Positions 49,460 to 60,400 are shown, counted from the stretch's first letter. The stretch is DNA of 64,000 bases from Candidatus Obscuribacterales bacterium (GCA_019744775.1 JAIETZ010000003.1:496001-560000), one strand, 5' to 3'. Translations and numbers: made by a program. Notes: generated from the sequence alone by a model not told the origin.

Positions 49460-51027
49460 AGCGTCACCACCGGTCTGTATTTGCCGAAGGCATCGCGTAG
49501 CGTGTTGCTTATTTCGCCCAGTGTGGCGTAGCACTCCACGCAGTCGGAGATGTAGGGGATTAAGTTGTCTGTACCTTGAGCGGCGGTGTTCAACGCTTTC
49601 AACGTCTTCTCAACTTTGGCGTTGTCGCGTGTGGAGCGCAACTTCTTCAGGCGTTCCACCTGAGCAGTTTCAATCTTTGGGTTGACTTTGAGAATCGGAA
49701 TAGGTTCACCATGGTCGTCGATGAATTTGTTGACGCCGACAATTACCTTGTCACCTGATTCGACAGCCTGGTGGAATTTGTACGCCGACTCCTGTATCTC
49801 TTTTTGAATGAATCCCGACTCGACCGCCTTCATCGCTCCGCCCAACTCGTCTATTTTCTTCAGATACTCGCGCGTGCCTTCCTCAATCTTGTCCGTGAGT
49901 TCCTCCACGAAGTAAGAACCGCCGAAAGGATCCGTGACGTTGGCTATGCCACTTTCGTAGGCGATTATTTGTTGAGTGCGCAGCGCCGTTAAAGCCGATG
50001 CTTCCGATGGCAAGGACAACGCCTCATCCTTGGAGTTCGTGTGTAGCGACTGCGCGCCGCCTAAGACTGCCGACATCGCTTCAAGTGAAGTGCGGATTAT
50101 GTTGTTATCCGGCTGTTGCTGCGTTAGCGATGAACCCGCTGTCTGCACGTGGAAGCGTAACATCATGGACTTCGGATTCGTCGCTCCGAATTTGTCCTTC
50201 ATTAAGGAAGCCCAAATTCTACGCGCGGCACGAAACTTCGCTACTTCTTCAAAGAGATTCATCTGCGCCACAAAGAAGAAGCTCAGCTGCGGGGCAAAGT
50301 CGTCTATCTTCAAGCCGCGACTCAAGGCAGCCTTCACATACTCAATGCCATTGGCGAATGTAAATGCCAATTCCTGCACAGCCGTCGCGCCGGCTTCACG
50401 AATGTGATATCCGGAAATAGAAATCGTATTAAAGCGCGGCATGTCCTTAGCGCAGTATTCAAAAATATCCGTGATGATTCTCATCGACGCATGCGGCGGA
50501 TAGATGTATGTGTTACGTGCTTCGTACTCTTTGAGAATGTCGTTCTGAATAGTTCCGCTCAATTCTTTTGGATCGACACCCTGTTTGACACCAACTGCTC
50601 TGTACATCATCAGCAGAATTGCAGCAGTGGCATTGATGGTCATTGATGTGGAGACTTTTGAAAGATCAATTCCTTCAAAGAGTCTTTCCATGTCAGCAAG
50701 ACTGTCTATTGCTACGCCGGTGCGTCCCACTTCGCCCAGGGCTAATGGATCATCACTGTCATAGCCCATTTGTGTAGGCAGATCAAAAGCAGTCGACAAG
50801 CCGGTTTGACCGTTTGCCAAGAGATAGCGAAAGCGCTGATTGGTTTCTTCAGCCGTGCCAAAGCCCGCGTACTGGCGCATCGTCCAGAGCTTGGCGCGGT
50901 ACATCTTCTCGTGAATTCCGCGCGTGAAAGGATACTTACCAGGCTCGCCCAACTGATTGGTTATCTTCCAGTTGGCAAGATCTTCTGGCTTCCAGATGTA
51001 TTTTCGCTTAGTAATGTCGTCCAACAT
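49456..51027 (-). CDS. methylmalonyl-CoA mutase, large (substrate-binding) subunit
   Basis: The 523-residue protein is the (beta/alpha)8-barrel, substrate-binding part of an acyl-CoA mutase. Seen are [64 protein letters not shown] and [19 protein letters not shown]. It lacks the C-terminal cobalamin-binding domain (no DxHxxG), so it must be the 'A1'-type subunit that needs a separate B12 subunit, which is not in the window. Methylmalonyl-CoA is the likely substrate, though isobutyryl- or ethylmalonyl-CoA mutases share this layout. It heads an operon with the glycosyltransferase and epimerase, an odd pairing. Confidence 0.9.
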   Translation of the reverse strand: MLDDITKRKYIWKPEDLANWKITNQLGEPGKYPFTRGIHEKMYRAKLWTMRQYAGFGTAEETNQRFRYLLANGQTGLSTAFDLPTQMGYDSDDPLALGEVGRTGVAIDSLADMERLFEGIDLSKVSTSMTINATAAILLMMYRAVGVKQGVDPKELSGTIQNDILKEYEARNTYIYPPHASMRIITDIFEYCAKDMPRFNTISISGYHIREAGATAVQELAFTFANGIEYVKAALSRGLKIDDFAPQLSFFFVAQMNLFEEVAKFRAARRIWASLMKDKFGATNPKSMMLRFHVQTAGSSLTQQQPDNNIIRTSLEAMSAVLGGAQSLHTNSKDEALSLPSEASALTALRTQQIIAYESGIANVTDPFGGSYFVEELTDKIEEGTREYLKKIDELGGAMKAVESGFIQKEIQESAYKFHQAVESGDKVIVGVNKFIDDHGEPIPILKVNPKIETAQVERLKKLRSTRDNAKVEKTLKALNTAAQGTDNLIPYISDCVECYATLGEISNTLRDAFGKYRPVVTL

Positions 51028-51034
51028 ATTGGAA

Positions 51035-51040
51035 TATAAT
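51035..51040 (+). promoter_or_regulatory. consensus -10 box in the mutase/CBS divergent region
   Basis: A perfect TATAAT lies about 42 bp before the CBS start codon in the 54-bp gap between two divergent genes. A matching -35 is not obvious. Confidence 0.3.
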
Positions 51041-51081
51041 TGACCTTTGCGATTTACCTAATTGTACGGGAGCGAGCCAGG

Positions 51082-52482
51082 ATGCGGTACAAAAACACCA
51101 TCCTCGAAACAGTAGGTGCTACACCTCTTGTTAAGTTGAATAAGATTGTAGCTGGTCTAGAGCCATTGATACTAGCGAAGGTTGAAGCATTCAATCCGGG
51201 CGGATCAATTAAGGACAGACCGGCACTTGCCATGATTGAAGAGGCGGAAAAGCAGGGGCTTTTGCGTCCAGGCGGCACTATTGTTGAGCCGACGTCAGGC
51301 AACACCGGCACAGGGCTGGCGCAGATAGCAGCAGTCAAGGGTTATCGCTGTATTCTCGTAGTGCCTGACAAAGTGGCCGTCGAGAAGATAAATCTACTCA
51401 AAGCTTACGGTGCAGAGGTTGTAGTTGTGCCGACCTCAGTATCAGCTAGCTCTCATGAAAGCTACTACTCGGTGGCGAACAAATTGACGATGGAGATTCC
51501 TGGGGCATTCCAGCCGAATCAATTTGCAAATCCCTTTAATCCACAGGCTCACTACGACACGACTGGTCCGGAAATCTGGGAAGCAACCGAAGGCAAGATA
51601 ACTTGCTTGGTTGCAGGCTTGGGAACAGGCGGAACAATTTCGGGTACTGCAAGATACTTGAAAGAAAAGAATCCGAAGATAAAGGTTATTGGTGTTGATC
51701 CTGAAGGGTCTATCTATTCAGGCGACATGGCGCAGCCATATAAAGTCGAAGGCATTGGCGAAGACTTTATTCCGCGTAACGTGAATTTGAAACTTATTGA
51801 CGAGATTATTCGCGTCAGTGACAAAGAATCATTCACGATGGCTCGTCGTCTGTCACATGAAGAAGGCATTCTTGTAGGTGGTTCATCGGGGACTGCAACA
51901 GCGGCTGCCATGCGTGTGGCGAAAAACATGACTAAAGACGATGTAATTGTCGTCATCTTGCCGGATGGTGGACGTGGTTATTTGAGCAAGATGTTCTCTG
52001 ATGACTGGATGCGTGAGAATGGCTTCATGCCGGCACCGGGTGTCACCTACTACGTGTCTGACTTGTTCAAGCGCAAAATAGCTCATTCAAGAATCCCGGA
52101 AATGATTGTCTTGCGTCCCAATGACACTATCCAAAAGGCAATTGATTTGATGGAAGAATATCAAATCGACCAATTGCCGGTTGTGTCTGAAGATGGACAA
52201 AACGTCGGATCTATTAACGACATCATTGCCATGCAAGTTGTCTACGAGCGCAAGCATCCTGAATCCGTGCAAGTCACGCAAGTGATGGGTCGCGCATTCC
52301 CGCAATTTGAACAAACGTCGGAAATCGATCAGGTGTATAAAGCATTCAGGCTGGGTTCTGCCATGGTTGTAATAACAGAGAATGGCAAAGCAATAGGAGT
52401 ACTCACCAAGTACGACTTGATGACCCACCTTCAAGAAACAATCGAGAGCGGAATGGCTGGCAAAGTCACCGCCAAGAAGTAG
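51082..52482 (+). CDS. cystathionine beta-synthase with CBS domain pair
   Basis: The enzyme joins homocysteine and serine to cystathionine, the first step of reverse transsulfuration. From ATG 51082 (after GGGAGCGAGCCAGG) it has 466 residues. The PLP lysine is in GGSIKDRPALAMIEEAE, the loop in PTSGNTGTGLAQIAA and the phosphate clamp in GLGTGGTISGTARYL. Residues about 335-455 form two CBS domains (IVLRPNDTIQKAIDLMEEYQ; AIGVLTKYDLMTHL) that sense adenosyl ligands in other members. O-acetylserine sulfhydrylase is less likely, given these domains and the gene that follows. Confidence 0.92.
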   Translation: MRYKNTILETVGATPLVKLNKIVAGLEPLILAKVEAFNPGGSIKDRPALAMIEEAEKQGLLRPGGTIVEPTSGNTGTGLAQIAAVKGYRCILVVPDKVAVEKINLLKAYGAEVVVVPTSVSASSHESYYSVANKLTMEIPGAFQPNQFANPFNPQAHYDTTGPEIWEATEGKITCLVAGLGTGGTISGTARYLKEKNPKIKVIGVDPEGSIYSGDMAQPYKVEGIGEDFIPRNVNLKLIDEIIRVSDKESFTMARRLSHEEGILVGGSSGTATAAAMRVAKNMTKDDVIVVILPDGGRGYLSKMFSDDWMRENGFMPAPGVTYYVSDLFKRKIAHSRIPEMIVLRPNDTIQKAIDLMEEYQIDQLPVVSEDGQNVGSINDIIAMQVVYERKHPESVQVTQVMGRAFPQFEQTSEIDQVYKAFRLGSAMVVITENGKAIGVLTKYDLMTHLQETIESGMAGKVTAKK

Positions 52483-52491
52483 GAGTTAACA

Positions 52492-53667
52492 GTGAAATTT
52501 TCAACTAAAGCAATCCACGTTGGCGGTGAGCCTGATCCATCGACGGGGGCGATTATTACTCCCGTATTCCAGACATCCACGTATGTCCAGGAAGGCATAG
52601 GCAAGCACAAAGGCTATGAGTATTCGCGCACAGGCAATCCGACACGCGCGGCACTTGAGGCTTGCATAGCTTCACTTGAAGGTGGCAAGTACGGACTAGC
52701 TTTTTCCTCGGGCTCGGGCGCGATGGCCACGGTGATGAACTTGTTGAACGCGGGCGACCACGTTGTAGTCGGCGAAGATGTTTACGGGGGCACGTACCGT
52801 CTCTTCACGAAGGTGTTGAGTCGGTATAACTTGGAATTTACTTTCGTGGATTCGCGCGATTCCAAAAAGGTAGAAGCGGCGATTAAACCAAACACGAAAA
52901 TTCTTTGGATGGAAACACCGACTAATCCATTGTTGAACTTGGCTGATTTGAAGACACTTACTGATCTTGCCAAATCACGCAAACTCATAAGTGTTGTAGA
53001 CAACACCTTTGCCAGCCCATACTTCCAGCAACCGCTGGCATTGGGCGCTGACATTGTTGTCCACAGCACAACCAAGTACATGGGCGGACACAGCGACGTC
53101 GTCGGTGGTGCCGTTGTTACAAGCAACGAAGAATACTATGAGCGTATCAAGTTCCACCAGAACGCAGTTGGAGCAATTCCGGGTCCATTTGACTGCTGGC
53201 TTGTGCAACGCGGCTTGAAGACACTTGCTGTCCGAATGCGCGAGCACGAGAAGAATGCAATGATGGTCGCCAAATTCCTCGAAGGTCATCCGGCTATCGA
53301 GAAGACGATTTATCCAGGATTACCGTCTCACCCGCAACATGATTTAGCGAAAAGACAAATGTCCGGCTTTTCCGGCATGGTGTCTTGCGTCATTAAAGGC
53401 GGCATGGAAAAAGCTGACATCTTCATGCAAAACACGAAGCTCTTCGCGCTTGCGGAAAGCCTTGGCGGTGTGGAGTCGCTGTTGTGCCATCCGGCATCGA
53501 TGACCCACGGCTCCATTCCAAAGGAAGAACGTGATGCACGCGGCATAGTCGAAGGCATGGTAAGACTCTCCTGCGGTATCGAAGACGGCGATGACCTCAT
53601 TGCTGACCTAGAGAAGGCGTTGTCGAAAGTATCGTCGTCGAGCACGGCCAAAGTTGGAAGTAGGTAA
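52492..53667 (+). CDS. cystathionine gamma-lyase/synthase
   Basis: This Cys/Met-metabolism PLP enzyme of 391 residues begins at GTG 52492 behind AGGAGTTAACA. It shows TKAIHVGGEPDPSTGAIITP, YEYSRTGNPTRAALE, AFSSGSGAMATVMNLL, the PLP-lysine block HSTTKYMGGHSDVVGG and GVESLLCHPASMTHGSIP. Coming 9 bp after cystathionine beta-synthase, it most likely splits cystathionine to cysteine (gamma-lyase), although sequence alone does not separate gamma-lyase from gamma-synthase. Confidence 0.92.
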   Translation: MKFSTKAIHVGGEPDPSTGAIITPVFQTSTYVQEGIGKHKGYEYSRTGNPTRAALEACIASLEGGKYGLAFSSGSGAMATVMNLLNAGDHVVVGEDVYGGTYRLFTKVLSRYNLEFTFVDSRDSKKVEAAIKPNTKILWMETPTNPLLNLADLKTLTDLAKSRKLISVVDNTFASPYFQQPLALGADIVVHSTTKYMGGHSDVVGGAVVTSNEEYYERIKFHQNAVGAIPGPFDCWLVQRGLKTLAVRMREHEKNAMMVAKFLEGHPAIEKTIYPGLPSHPQHDLAKRQMSGFSGMVSCVIKGGMEKADIFMQNTKLFALAESLGGVESLLCHPASMTHGSIPKEERDARGIVEGMVRLSCGIEDGDDLIADLEKALSKVSSSSTAKVGSR

Positions 53668-53670
53668 CAA

Positions 53671-54474
53671 ATGAAGTCACTTAGAAAACTCTGCCTCGCG
53701 GTAACTACAGCACTTATCTGCGTGTCGCCAGCGTTGGCCCAAGTAAACGTCGTCAACTCGGTCGTTATGGGCAACCGCCCAGCCACATTTGAAGGCGACC
53801 CATATGCTGGCGCTGCAATTCTAACTACTGCCGGTGACTTCACTGCGAAGCCGGAAGTTGCTGGTTCGTCGTTTGCCATCATGGCGCCCAACAACAACTG
53901 CGTCTTTACCGCCTACGGCAAACAAGCCTGGTTGTGGAATCTAACTAACGGCGTCTGCATCGCTCCCATCCCCCAAGGTTCAAACGTCAACTTCGCTGCC
54001 TTCAGCCCCAGCGGCAACATTGTTGTCGTTTCCAGTTCCAGCAATGCAAAAATTTGGGCTGTCCCCTCGGGTGAATTCCTTGGGGAGATGACCGAAGGCG
54101 ACTACATTCGCTCAATCGTAATTAGTCGCGATGGTCGCTATATCGCCACAATTACAAACCAAGGTTACAGTCTCTGGAATGGCTCCAATGGTGGGCCCCT
54201 GCTACGCGCCCCAATGAACGGCACAGTATCGCAACTGGTATTCAGCCCCGATTGCAAACGAATGTTAATCATTGCCGGTGGTGCTGCCGGACTCTGGCAA
54301 ATTTCAGATGGCGCCGAACTTGGTAAAATTCCTGTTGGAGGTACTGCTCGCGGCGGCGCATTTAGTCCAGACGGACGTTATGTGATTGTTTGTACCAGCG
54401 ACCGTGTGCACATATGGGATGCAATTGAGTACCGTAATGTCTCCAATGTTCCATTCGGCGGTTCGGGCCAGTAA
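53671..54474 (+). CDS. exported WD40-like beta-propeller protein
   Basis: The 267-residue protein has a signal peptide (KSLRKLCLAVTTALICVSPALA) and then WD40-type repeats: AFSPSGNIVVVSSSSNAKIW, VISRDGRYIATITNQGYSLW, VFSPDCKRMLIIAGGAAGLW and AFSPDGRYVIVCTSDRVHIW. Five or so blades are visible, fewer than a closed seven-blade propeller. It follows the cystathionine gamma-lyase stop by 3 bp and overlaps the VWA gene by 29 bp, so it is co-translated with both. It is probably a periplasmic protein-binding platform. Confidence 0.8.
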   Translation: MKSLRKLCLAVTTALICVSPALAQVNVVNSVVMGNRPATFEGDPYAGAAILTTAGDFTAKPEVAGSSFAIMAPNNNCVFTAYGKQAWLWNLTNGVCIAPIPQGSNVNFAAFSPSGNIVVVSSSSNAKIWAVPSGEFLGEMTEGDYIRSIVISRDGRYIATITNQGYSLWNGSNGGPLLRAPMNGTVSQLVFSPDCKRMLIIAGGAAGLWQISDGAELGKIPVGGTARGGAFSPDGRYVIVCTSDRVHIWDAIEYRNVSNVPFGGSGQ

Positions 54475-55189
54475 ACTCGGGCTTGCTCTCGCGATAGCTT
54501 TGTCGTTACCTCTTTGCGCAAAAGAGGTGACTATCGACGCCGGTGTGAAAACCGTCGAGCTAAACGCTGCGGCGACTGTTTTGTCGACGCGTAAGATTAT
54601 TCTGTTTATCGATGAGTCCGGCTCGATGAAAAAGACCGATTGTCCGGGTGATCTAAGTCGTTGGGAGTGGTGCGCGCAACAGTCTGAGCAGTTGGCGCGA
54701 ATACTTGTGCCGTTTGCGCATGATAATTTGACGATTGTGCCTTTTGCGACAGAATACACAGTTTATGAGAATTGCACGCCTGCGGCCGTGGCGAAGATAT
54801 TTAAGACGGAGAGTCCCAAGGGTACTACGAATCTTTTGAATCCGCTTATCGGACAATTGGCACATCATTTAGCCAACAAAGATCCGAACAGGCGCCCTGT
54901 GGTCATAGCCATCATTAGTGATGGGCGACCGGACAAAGAAATGGAAGTGGCAGATGCGATAATTACCGCCACCAAACGCATGCGTCATCCCAAGGAAGTT
55001 TCGATTGTATTCCTGCAGGTCGGCGATGCCTTCAACGGCAAGAAATTCTTAGCTGATGTTGATGAACACTTAGTCGAACGCGGCGCCAAATACGATGCTG
55101 TCACCGTGCGCATGTTTGATCAGTTGGTCCAGCTTGGGCTAGCGCGTACACTTGCGAACGCGATTCAGGAAATAGATAAAGCGAAATAA
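54446..55189 (+). CDS. exported von Willebrand factor A domain protein
   Basis: From ATG 54446 the protein has 247 residues. A signal peptide (HSAVRASKLGLALAIALSLPLCA) leads into a VWA domain with the MIDAS motif D56-E-S-G-S60 in ILFIDESGSMKK, a threonine site in KGTTNLLNPL and VVIAIISDGRPD. VWA domains bind ligands through a metal ion. Its frame begins inside the WD40-like gene, so the two proteins are probably partners. Earlier in-frame starts exist back to 54386. Confidence 0.82.
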   Translation: MFHSAVRASKLGLALAIALSLPLCAKEVTIDAGVKTVELNAAATVLSTRKIILFIDESGSMKKTDCPGDLSRWEWCAQQSEQLARILVPFAHDNLTIVPFATEYTVYENCTPAAVAKIFKTESPKGTTNLLNPLIGQLAHHLANKDPNRRPVVIAIISDGRPDKEMEVADAIITATKRMRHPKEVSIVFLQVGDAFNGKKFLADVDEHLVERGAKYDAVTVRMFDQLVQLGLARTLANAIQEIDKAK

Positions 55190-55195
55190 CTGGGG

Positions 55196-56146
55196 CTACT
55201 TCTCCGCGTTTTCGGCGTCGACGCCCATTTGTTCTAGTTGCTTCATGAATTCTTTGGCGTCATTCTTGGATTTCGCGCCGCTGTGCGGAGCTTTGCCCGC
55301 CTTCAACTCGCTGTTAACGCTGTCCATGTAATTGGCGGCGGCGTCACCGGCTTTGAAGAGGTCCTTCGTTCCTTTTTGCGTCTCTGGTTTAGCGAACTCG
55401 TTGAATAGACTTTCCATAGCTTGTCCTGCGCCTTCGCCCATTAAGACTTCCATGTCGTTTTTGACACGCTTGTAGCCAGTCGGCGCAGCGAAAGTATCGG
55501 GAGGAAGATCTTGTCTTTCAAAGCTTGTTGTGTCGAGCGCGGTGACTTTCTCTCCATCACCTGTTGTCACAACCATGCGAAGAAGCACGCCTTTGTTTTC
55601 CGGCAAACTCATCGACTTATGTGATACCAAATGAAATGCCTCAGGCACGGAAATGTCGTTAGCGAAATACAGTTCCGAATCTTGCTTCGCAGTAGGCTGC
55701 AGTCCCAGCCCACCTGGTTTTGCCGGTGGCGGTGTGCCGCCTTCTTCGGTATATTGCGTGGCTTTGATGCCGGCTATTTCCAACTCGCCAGTTTTCTTCA
55801 GTGTCTTTTGCGGCGGGTCACCCATTACTTTTGCAATGCCGTCGATACCGGCTTTGCGCTTTGCTAAATTTGCTTTCCACTCATCAATTGTTTGTTCGGA
55901 ATAAACTTTAGTCTGATCATTGAAGTAAATGATCTTCGGATTGTCGGCACGAACAATGCAAGTAATGTGCATTGTTGGATTGACGCTCTTTACGCCGTCA
56001 CGAGAAATGTATGCGATTTGCTCGCCGGCAAATGGACTTGTTTGGTGCAGTATCCAACCTTTTTCCGGTACCATGCTGCAACTCGATAGACACATTGCCA
56101 CGCCAATTAACGCGCCTGATAGGGTGCTCAGGTTTATTTTCAACAT
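55196..56146 (-). CDS. lipoprotein of LolA/DUF4412-like appearance
   Basis: The 316-residue protein has a lipoprotein signal (INLSTLSGALIGVAMCLSSC) with the acylated cysteine after LSS at residue 23. The mature part reads as an antiparallel beta half-barrel: THITCIVRADNPKIIYFNDQ-type strands, KTGELEIAGIKATQYTEEGG and the terminal DLPPDTFAAPTGYKRV, a pattern common in DUF4412 or LolA-fold proteins. The tail is charged. The function is not known. It converges on the VWA gene with 6 bp between. Confidence 0.65.
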   Translation of the reverse strand: MLKINLSTLSGALIGVAMCLSSCSMVPEKGWILHQTSPFAGEQIAYISRDGVKSVNPTMHITCIVRADNPKIIYFNDQTKVYSEQTIDEWKANLAKRKAGIDGIAKVMGDPPQKTLKKTGELEIAGIKATQYTEEGGTPPPAKPGGLGLQPTAKQDSELYFANDISVPEAFHLVSHKSMSLPENKGVLLRMVVTTGDGEKVTALDTTSFERQDLPPDTFAAPTGYKRVKNDMEVLMGEGAGQAMESLFNEFAKPETQKGTKDLFKAGDAAANYMDSVNSELKAGKAPHSGAKSKNDAKEFMKQLEQMGVDAENAEK

Positions 56147-56164
56147 TGTCGCCCGCCTTCTTGT

Positions 56165-57265
56165 TTACTTGCCAGACTCTGTCTTCAGCGTGTCCAGAAT
56201 ATCATGAGCGCGAGAGTCCAGTTTGTCGGCGGCGTCATCCTTGCCAACCTTGTGGAGAAACTTGGCATAGTCAGTAAGTGTTTCAGCAATTGGTTTTTCA
56301 ACAGGCTTGTTATCGAACAAGCTCTTTTCTTCAGAAAACTGTTCGCGTGCTTCGAGGGCATCTTTGTAGTACTTCTCGGCTTTTTCGTTATTGCCTGAGG
56401 CTTCGTAAAAATGTGCCATTTTATTGAAAGTACTACCGCGCTTGTCGAGACCGGCTTCGGATTGCTCTAGAATGGCTTCTGCTTTTTCAAAATACTTTTG
56501 TGCTTCTTCCATATTGCCTTTGTGCTGATACAAAGAAGCAAGGTCGGTATAGCGTTCAGCAGCAGCTGCATCTTTTGGTTCTTTTAGTGGATCTGCCGAT
56601 TGTTTATAGAGTTCTTCCGCTTGTGCATACTTACCTTGTTCGCGGTAGAAGTCACCAATCTTATTGAGGTGTTCGGCTGAATCCGGATGATCAGCCCCGA
56701 GCTTTTTCTCAATATTCTCCGCTTGGTTGGTTACATGCTTTGGTACTACTTCGTCTTTTTCAGCTCCGTTAGAAAGCCAATTTACAATATCGGATTGATG
56801 ACGCGCGGTGTAGCCCGTGCCCATTTCCTTATCAATAATCACTCCGGCTTTATTGTATTGTTCAGCAGCTAAATCATATTTGCGCTCGCTCTCGTACATG
56901 CGTGCCAAGTTGACCATTGAGCGGGCAGTAGTTAGGTCATCGCCTACCACGTCCTGGCGCAGACCTATGGCTTCTTTGTAGTAAGCCTCGGCTTCAGCAT
57001 GTTTTCCCTGCTTCTCATAAACTTCTGCCATGTGACCTTTGACGGTGGCGAGGTCCTTATCCTGATGCCCGGCTTCGACTAGTTTTTCTTCCGTTTCCTT
57101 GAGAATGGTCTCAGCCTCATCGAGCCTGCCGTCCCTCAGCGCTTGAACCCCTTGCTCATTCGATTTTTCCCATTCAACATCTTCGGCGAAAGCCGGAATA
57201 GCGTAGCTAAACAGGCAAGCGCTCAAGGTGAGAGCAAGCTTTAGGTGGTTGGTTATGAAAGCCAT
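56165..57265 (-). CDS. exported TPR protein
   Basis: From ATG 57265, 8 bases after GAGGAG, the protein has 366 residues with a signal peptide (AFITNHLKLALTLSACLFSYAIPAFA). At least six TPR hairpins follow: GVQALRDGRLDEAETILKE, HMAEVYEKQGKHAEAEAYYK, LARMYESERKYDLAAEQYNK, IGDFYREQGKYAQAEELYKQ, LASLYQHKGNMEEAQKYFEK and MAHFYEASGNNEKAEKYYKD. The 'GxDHPD...LNKIG' pattern is of the kinesin-light-chain type. The lipoprotein gene follows by 18 bp, suggesting a joint envelope function. Confidence 0.8.
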   Translation of the reverse strand: MAFITNHLKLALTLSACLFSYAIPAFAEDVEWEKSNEQGVQALRDGRLDEAETILKETEEKLVEAGHQDKDLATVKGHMAEVYEKQGKHAEAEAYYKEAIGLRQDVVGDDLTTARSMVNLARMYESERKYDLAAEQYNKAGVIIDKEMGTGYTARHQSDIVNWLSNGAEKDEVVPKHVTNQAENIEKKLGADHPDSAEHLNKIGDFYREQGKYAQAEELYKQSADPLKEPKDAAAAERYTDLASLYQHKGNMEEAQKYFEKAEAILEQSEAGLDKRGSTFNKMAHFYEASGNNEKAEKYYKDALEAREQFSEEKSLFDNKPVEKPIAETLTDYAKFLHKVGKDDAADKLDSRAHDILDTLKTESGK

Positions 57266-57432
57266 ACAAATGCTCCTCATATATTCCATTTTCCCACATG
57301 CACTTTGCAAGCTGGGCTTAAGCGGTCTAGTTTTACAGAAGTTAATTCTGACGCAATAGATGGCAACTGTGTGGCTGGACTAGCGCCAATTGACTTAAGA
57401 TTATTGCCTGTAGGCGCAGGTGGATATTTGCC

Positions 57433-60400
57433 GTGAACCATTTCTTGGATGCCCTTAAGGAACGGATCCTCATCTTTGATGGGGCTATGGGCACGTCCAT
57501 CCACAAATACGATCTGACGCTTGATGACTACAAAGGCTATGAAAACTGCCCGGAAATCCTCGTTGAAAGCAGACCGGATGTTATACGAGAAATTCACGGC
57601 TCATTCTATGAGGTTGGCTGTGACGTAGTTGAAACAGATACCTTTGGCGGATCACCAATTGTATTGGCTGAGTTTGATTTAGCACCGCGTGCCTACGAAC
57701 TAAATCGTAAGGCTGCTGAATTAGCCAGAAGCGTTGCCGATGACTATTCCAAAAAAGGTCACAAGAGATTTGTTTCCGGCTCAATTGGTCCAACTACTAA
57801 GTTGCCGTCGTTAGGACACGTCACGCTGCAGCAAATGTATGAAGCGTACAGCGTGCAGGTTGCCGGATTAGTTGATGGCGGAGTCGACTGTCTGCAGTTT
57901 GAAACAGGTCAGGATTTGTTGCAGGCAAAGGCGGCAGTAATTGCAGCGCTGGACTATTTCAAAAAATCCGGCAAGCGCGTTCCTATCATTACGCAGGTAA
58001 CTATCGAGGCGCCACCCATTTCCACAATGTTGGTTGGGTCGGATATTTCTGCTGCACTAGCGACACTGTCGGCGTATCCAATTGATGTAATTGGAATCAA
58101 TTGCGCAACCGGACCGCAGGAAATGATTGATCACATTGGCTTCCTTTGCGCAAATTCCCCAACATTCGTGTCCGTGTTGCCTAATGCTGGGCTGCCGGAG
58201 AACGTGAATGGGGAGACGGTGTACAAGCTAACGCCGGATGATCTGGCACACTGGTTGGAGTACTTCGTCGTTGAACATGGAGTCAACATTGTTGGTGGTT
58301 GCTGCGGTACGACACCGGCACACTTGAAGCGAGTCGTAGAAAAAATCAGCGGACTGGCTCCTAAGAAGAGAAAGATCGAGGAGACGGCATGCGTTGCAAG
58401 TCTCTACACCGCTGCACCGATGCATGTTGATCCGGCTCCCTTGATTATTGGTGAACGGACAAATACAAACGGTTCGCGGAAGTTCAAACAGCTGCTGGAA
58501 AAAGAAGATTGGGACGGCATGGTCTCAATGGCGCGCGACCAGGAAAAAGAAGGCGCACATTATTTAGATGTCTGTACGGCTTACGTTGGACGCGACGAAA
58601 TTCGTGACATGTCCATTTATCTCAAGCGTCTCAACACGGACTTGCAGATTCCCATCGTCATTGATACTACGGAATTCCCTGTGTTGGAAGCTTCGTTGCC
58701 GCTTCTGGCAGGGCGTGCCGTAGTCAACTCGATCAACCTGGAAGATGGCGAAGAGAAGATGATTCGCAAGGTTGAATTGATCAAACGCTATGGCGCCGCA
58801 ACAATTGCATTGACTATTGACGAAGCCGGCATGGCTAAGACTGCCGAAAAGAAGTTTGAGATTGCCAAACGGATTTATGACATTTGTTTGCAACATGGAC
58901 TTAAGGGCGAAGATATCATCTTTGACGATCTTACTTTTACCCTTTCCACGGGAAATGAAGATGATCGTAGACTTGGACTGGCAACCTTGGAAGGTATCAA
59001 GCTCATCAAAGAGAAGCTGCCTGGCGTTAAGACAAGTCTTGGCGTCAGCAATATCTCATTCGGTTTCGATCCACATATTCGTCAGATTTTGAATTCAGTA
59101 TTCCTGCACTATGCAGTTGAATATGGACTTGATATGGCTATTGTAAATGCCGCTAAGATTCTTCCTCTGTACAAGATTGACGAGGCAGAAAGAGAGTTGC
59201 ATCGCAAGCTTATTTTTGACGAACGCACACCTGAGTATGATCCGTTATTTGTACTTTTAGACTATTACAAGAAAAAGGGAGCTTCCGGAGCCAAGGAAGA
59301 GAAGAGGCAGGCGCCTAAAGAAGTAGAAGAAGCATTAAAACAGCGAATCATCGATGGCAATCGTGTCGGTCTGGAAAAAGATCTGGAAAAAGCGCTGAAG
59401 AAATACACGCCATTAGACATCATCAACACAATTCTGTTGGATGGCATGAAGGTCGTGGGCGACTTATTCGGCGCCGGGAAAATGCAATTACCTTTCGTGC
59501 TTCAGTCAGCTGAAACTATGAAAGCAGCTGTTTCTTACCTTGAACCGTTTATGGAAAAGGTCGAGGGAATGACCAAGGGAATTATGGTTTTGGCGACTGT
59601 CAAAGGTGACGTGCATGACATCGGCAAAAACCTAGTTGATATTATTCTGAGCAATAATGGTTTCAAGGTCGTTAACCTCGGTATCAAGCAACCAATCGAT
59701 AACATCATTCAGGCAGCAGTCGAACACAAAGCAAACTGCATCGGCATGAGTGGACTGTTGGTTAAATCAACCGTGATCATGAAAGAGAATTTGGAGATTC
59801 TCAATCAAAGAGAAATCAATACACCCGTTATTCTGGGTGGCGCCGCACTTACACGTCGTTATGTGGAAGATGACTGCCGTGCCGTTTACAAAGGACAGCT
59901 ATTCTACGGACAAGATGCTTTCGATGATTTGAAAATCATGAATGCTCTTTCGAACAATGACAGTGAAGCACTGGCAAAACTTGCCGGTTTGAACAACGGT
60001 GCCGAGCCAAAGGTACAACCGGCACCTCCTATTGCTGCCTGCGCGAGAATGGGCGGAGGACAGGCAGAAGTCGCCCAAGGCAGTAAGAAATCATCTGTTG
60101 GTACAGCCATTCGCCGCTCGGATGTGGCAAGAGATGTGCCGATTCCAAAGCCGCCTTTCTGGGGTTCGAAAGTCATCAACGACATTCCATTGAAAGAAGT
60201 CTTTAAGTATCTCAATGAGACTGTTCTTGTTCGTGGACAATGGCAAGTGCGCCAGCGCGACATGTCGCATGCCGACTACGAAAAATTATTGAATGAACAA
60301 ATACGCCCAGTCATCAAAGCCTTGGAAGAACAATGTATCAATGAAAAGTTATTGATACCGCAAGCTGTGTATGGCTTCTTTCCTTGTCAGTCTGCCGGCA

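Noticed and set aside
49459-49534. Upstream start of the second glycosyltransferase at 49534
   Set aside because: The extra 25 residues lie inside the mutase gene and are not family-like. GTG 49459 gives the usual start and a GTGA overlap.
57311-57432. Cobalamin or SAM riboswitch ahead of metH
   Set aside because: No B12-box-like segment or SAM-I type core is visible in the 122-bp leader. A covariance search would settle this.
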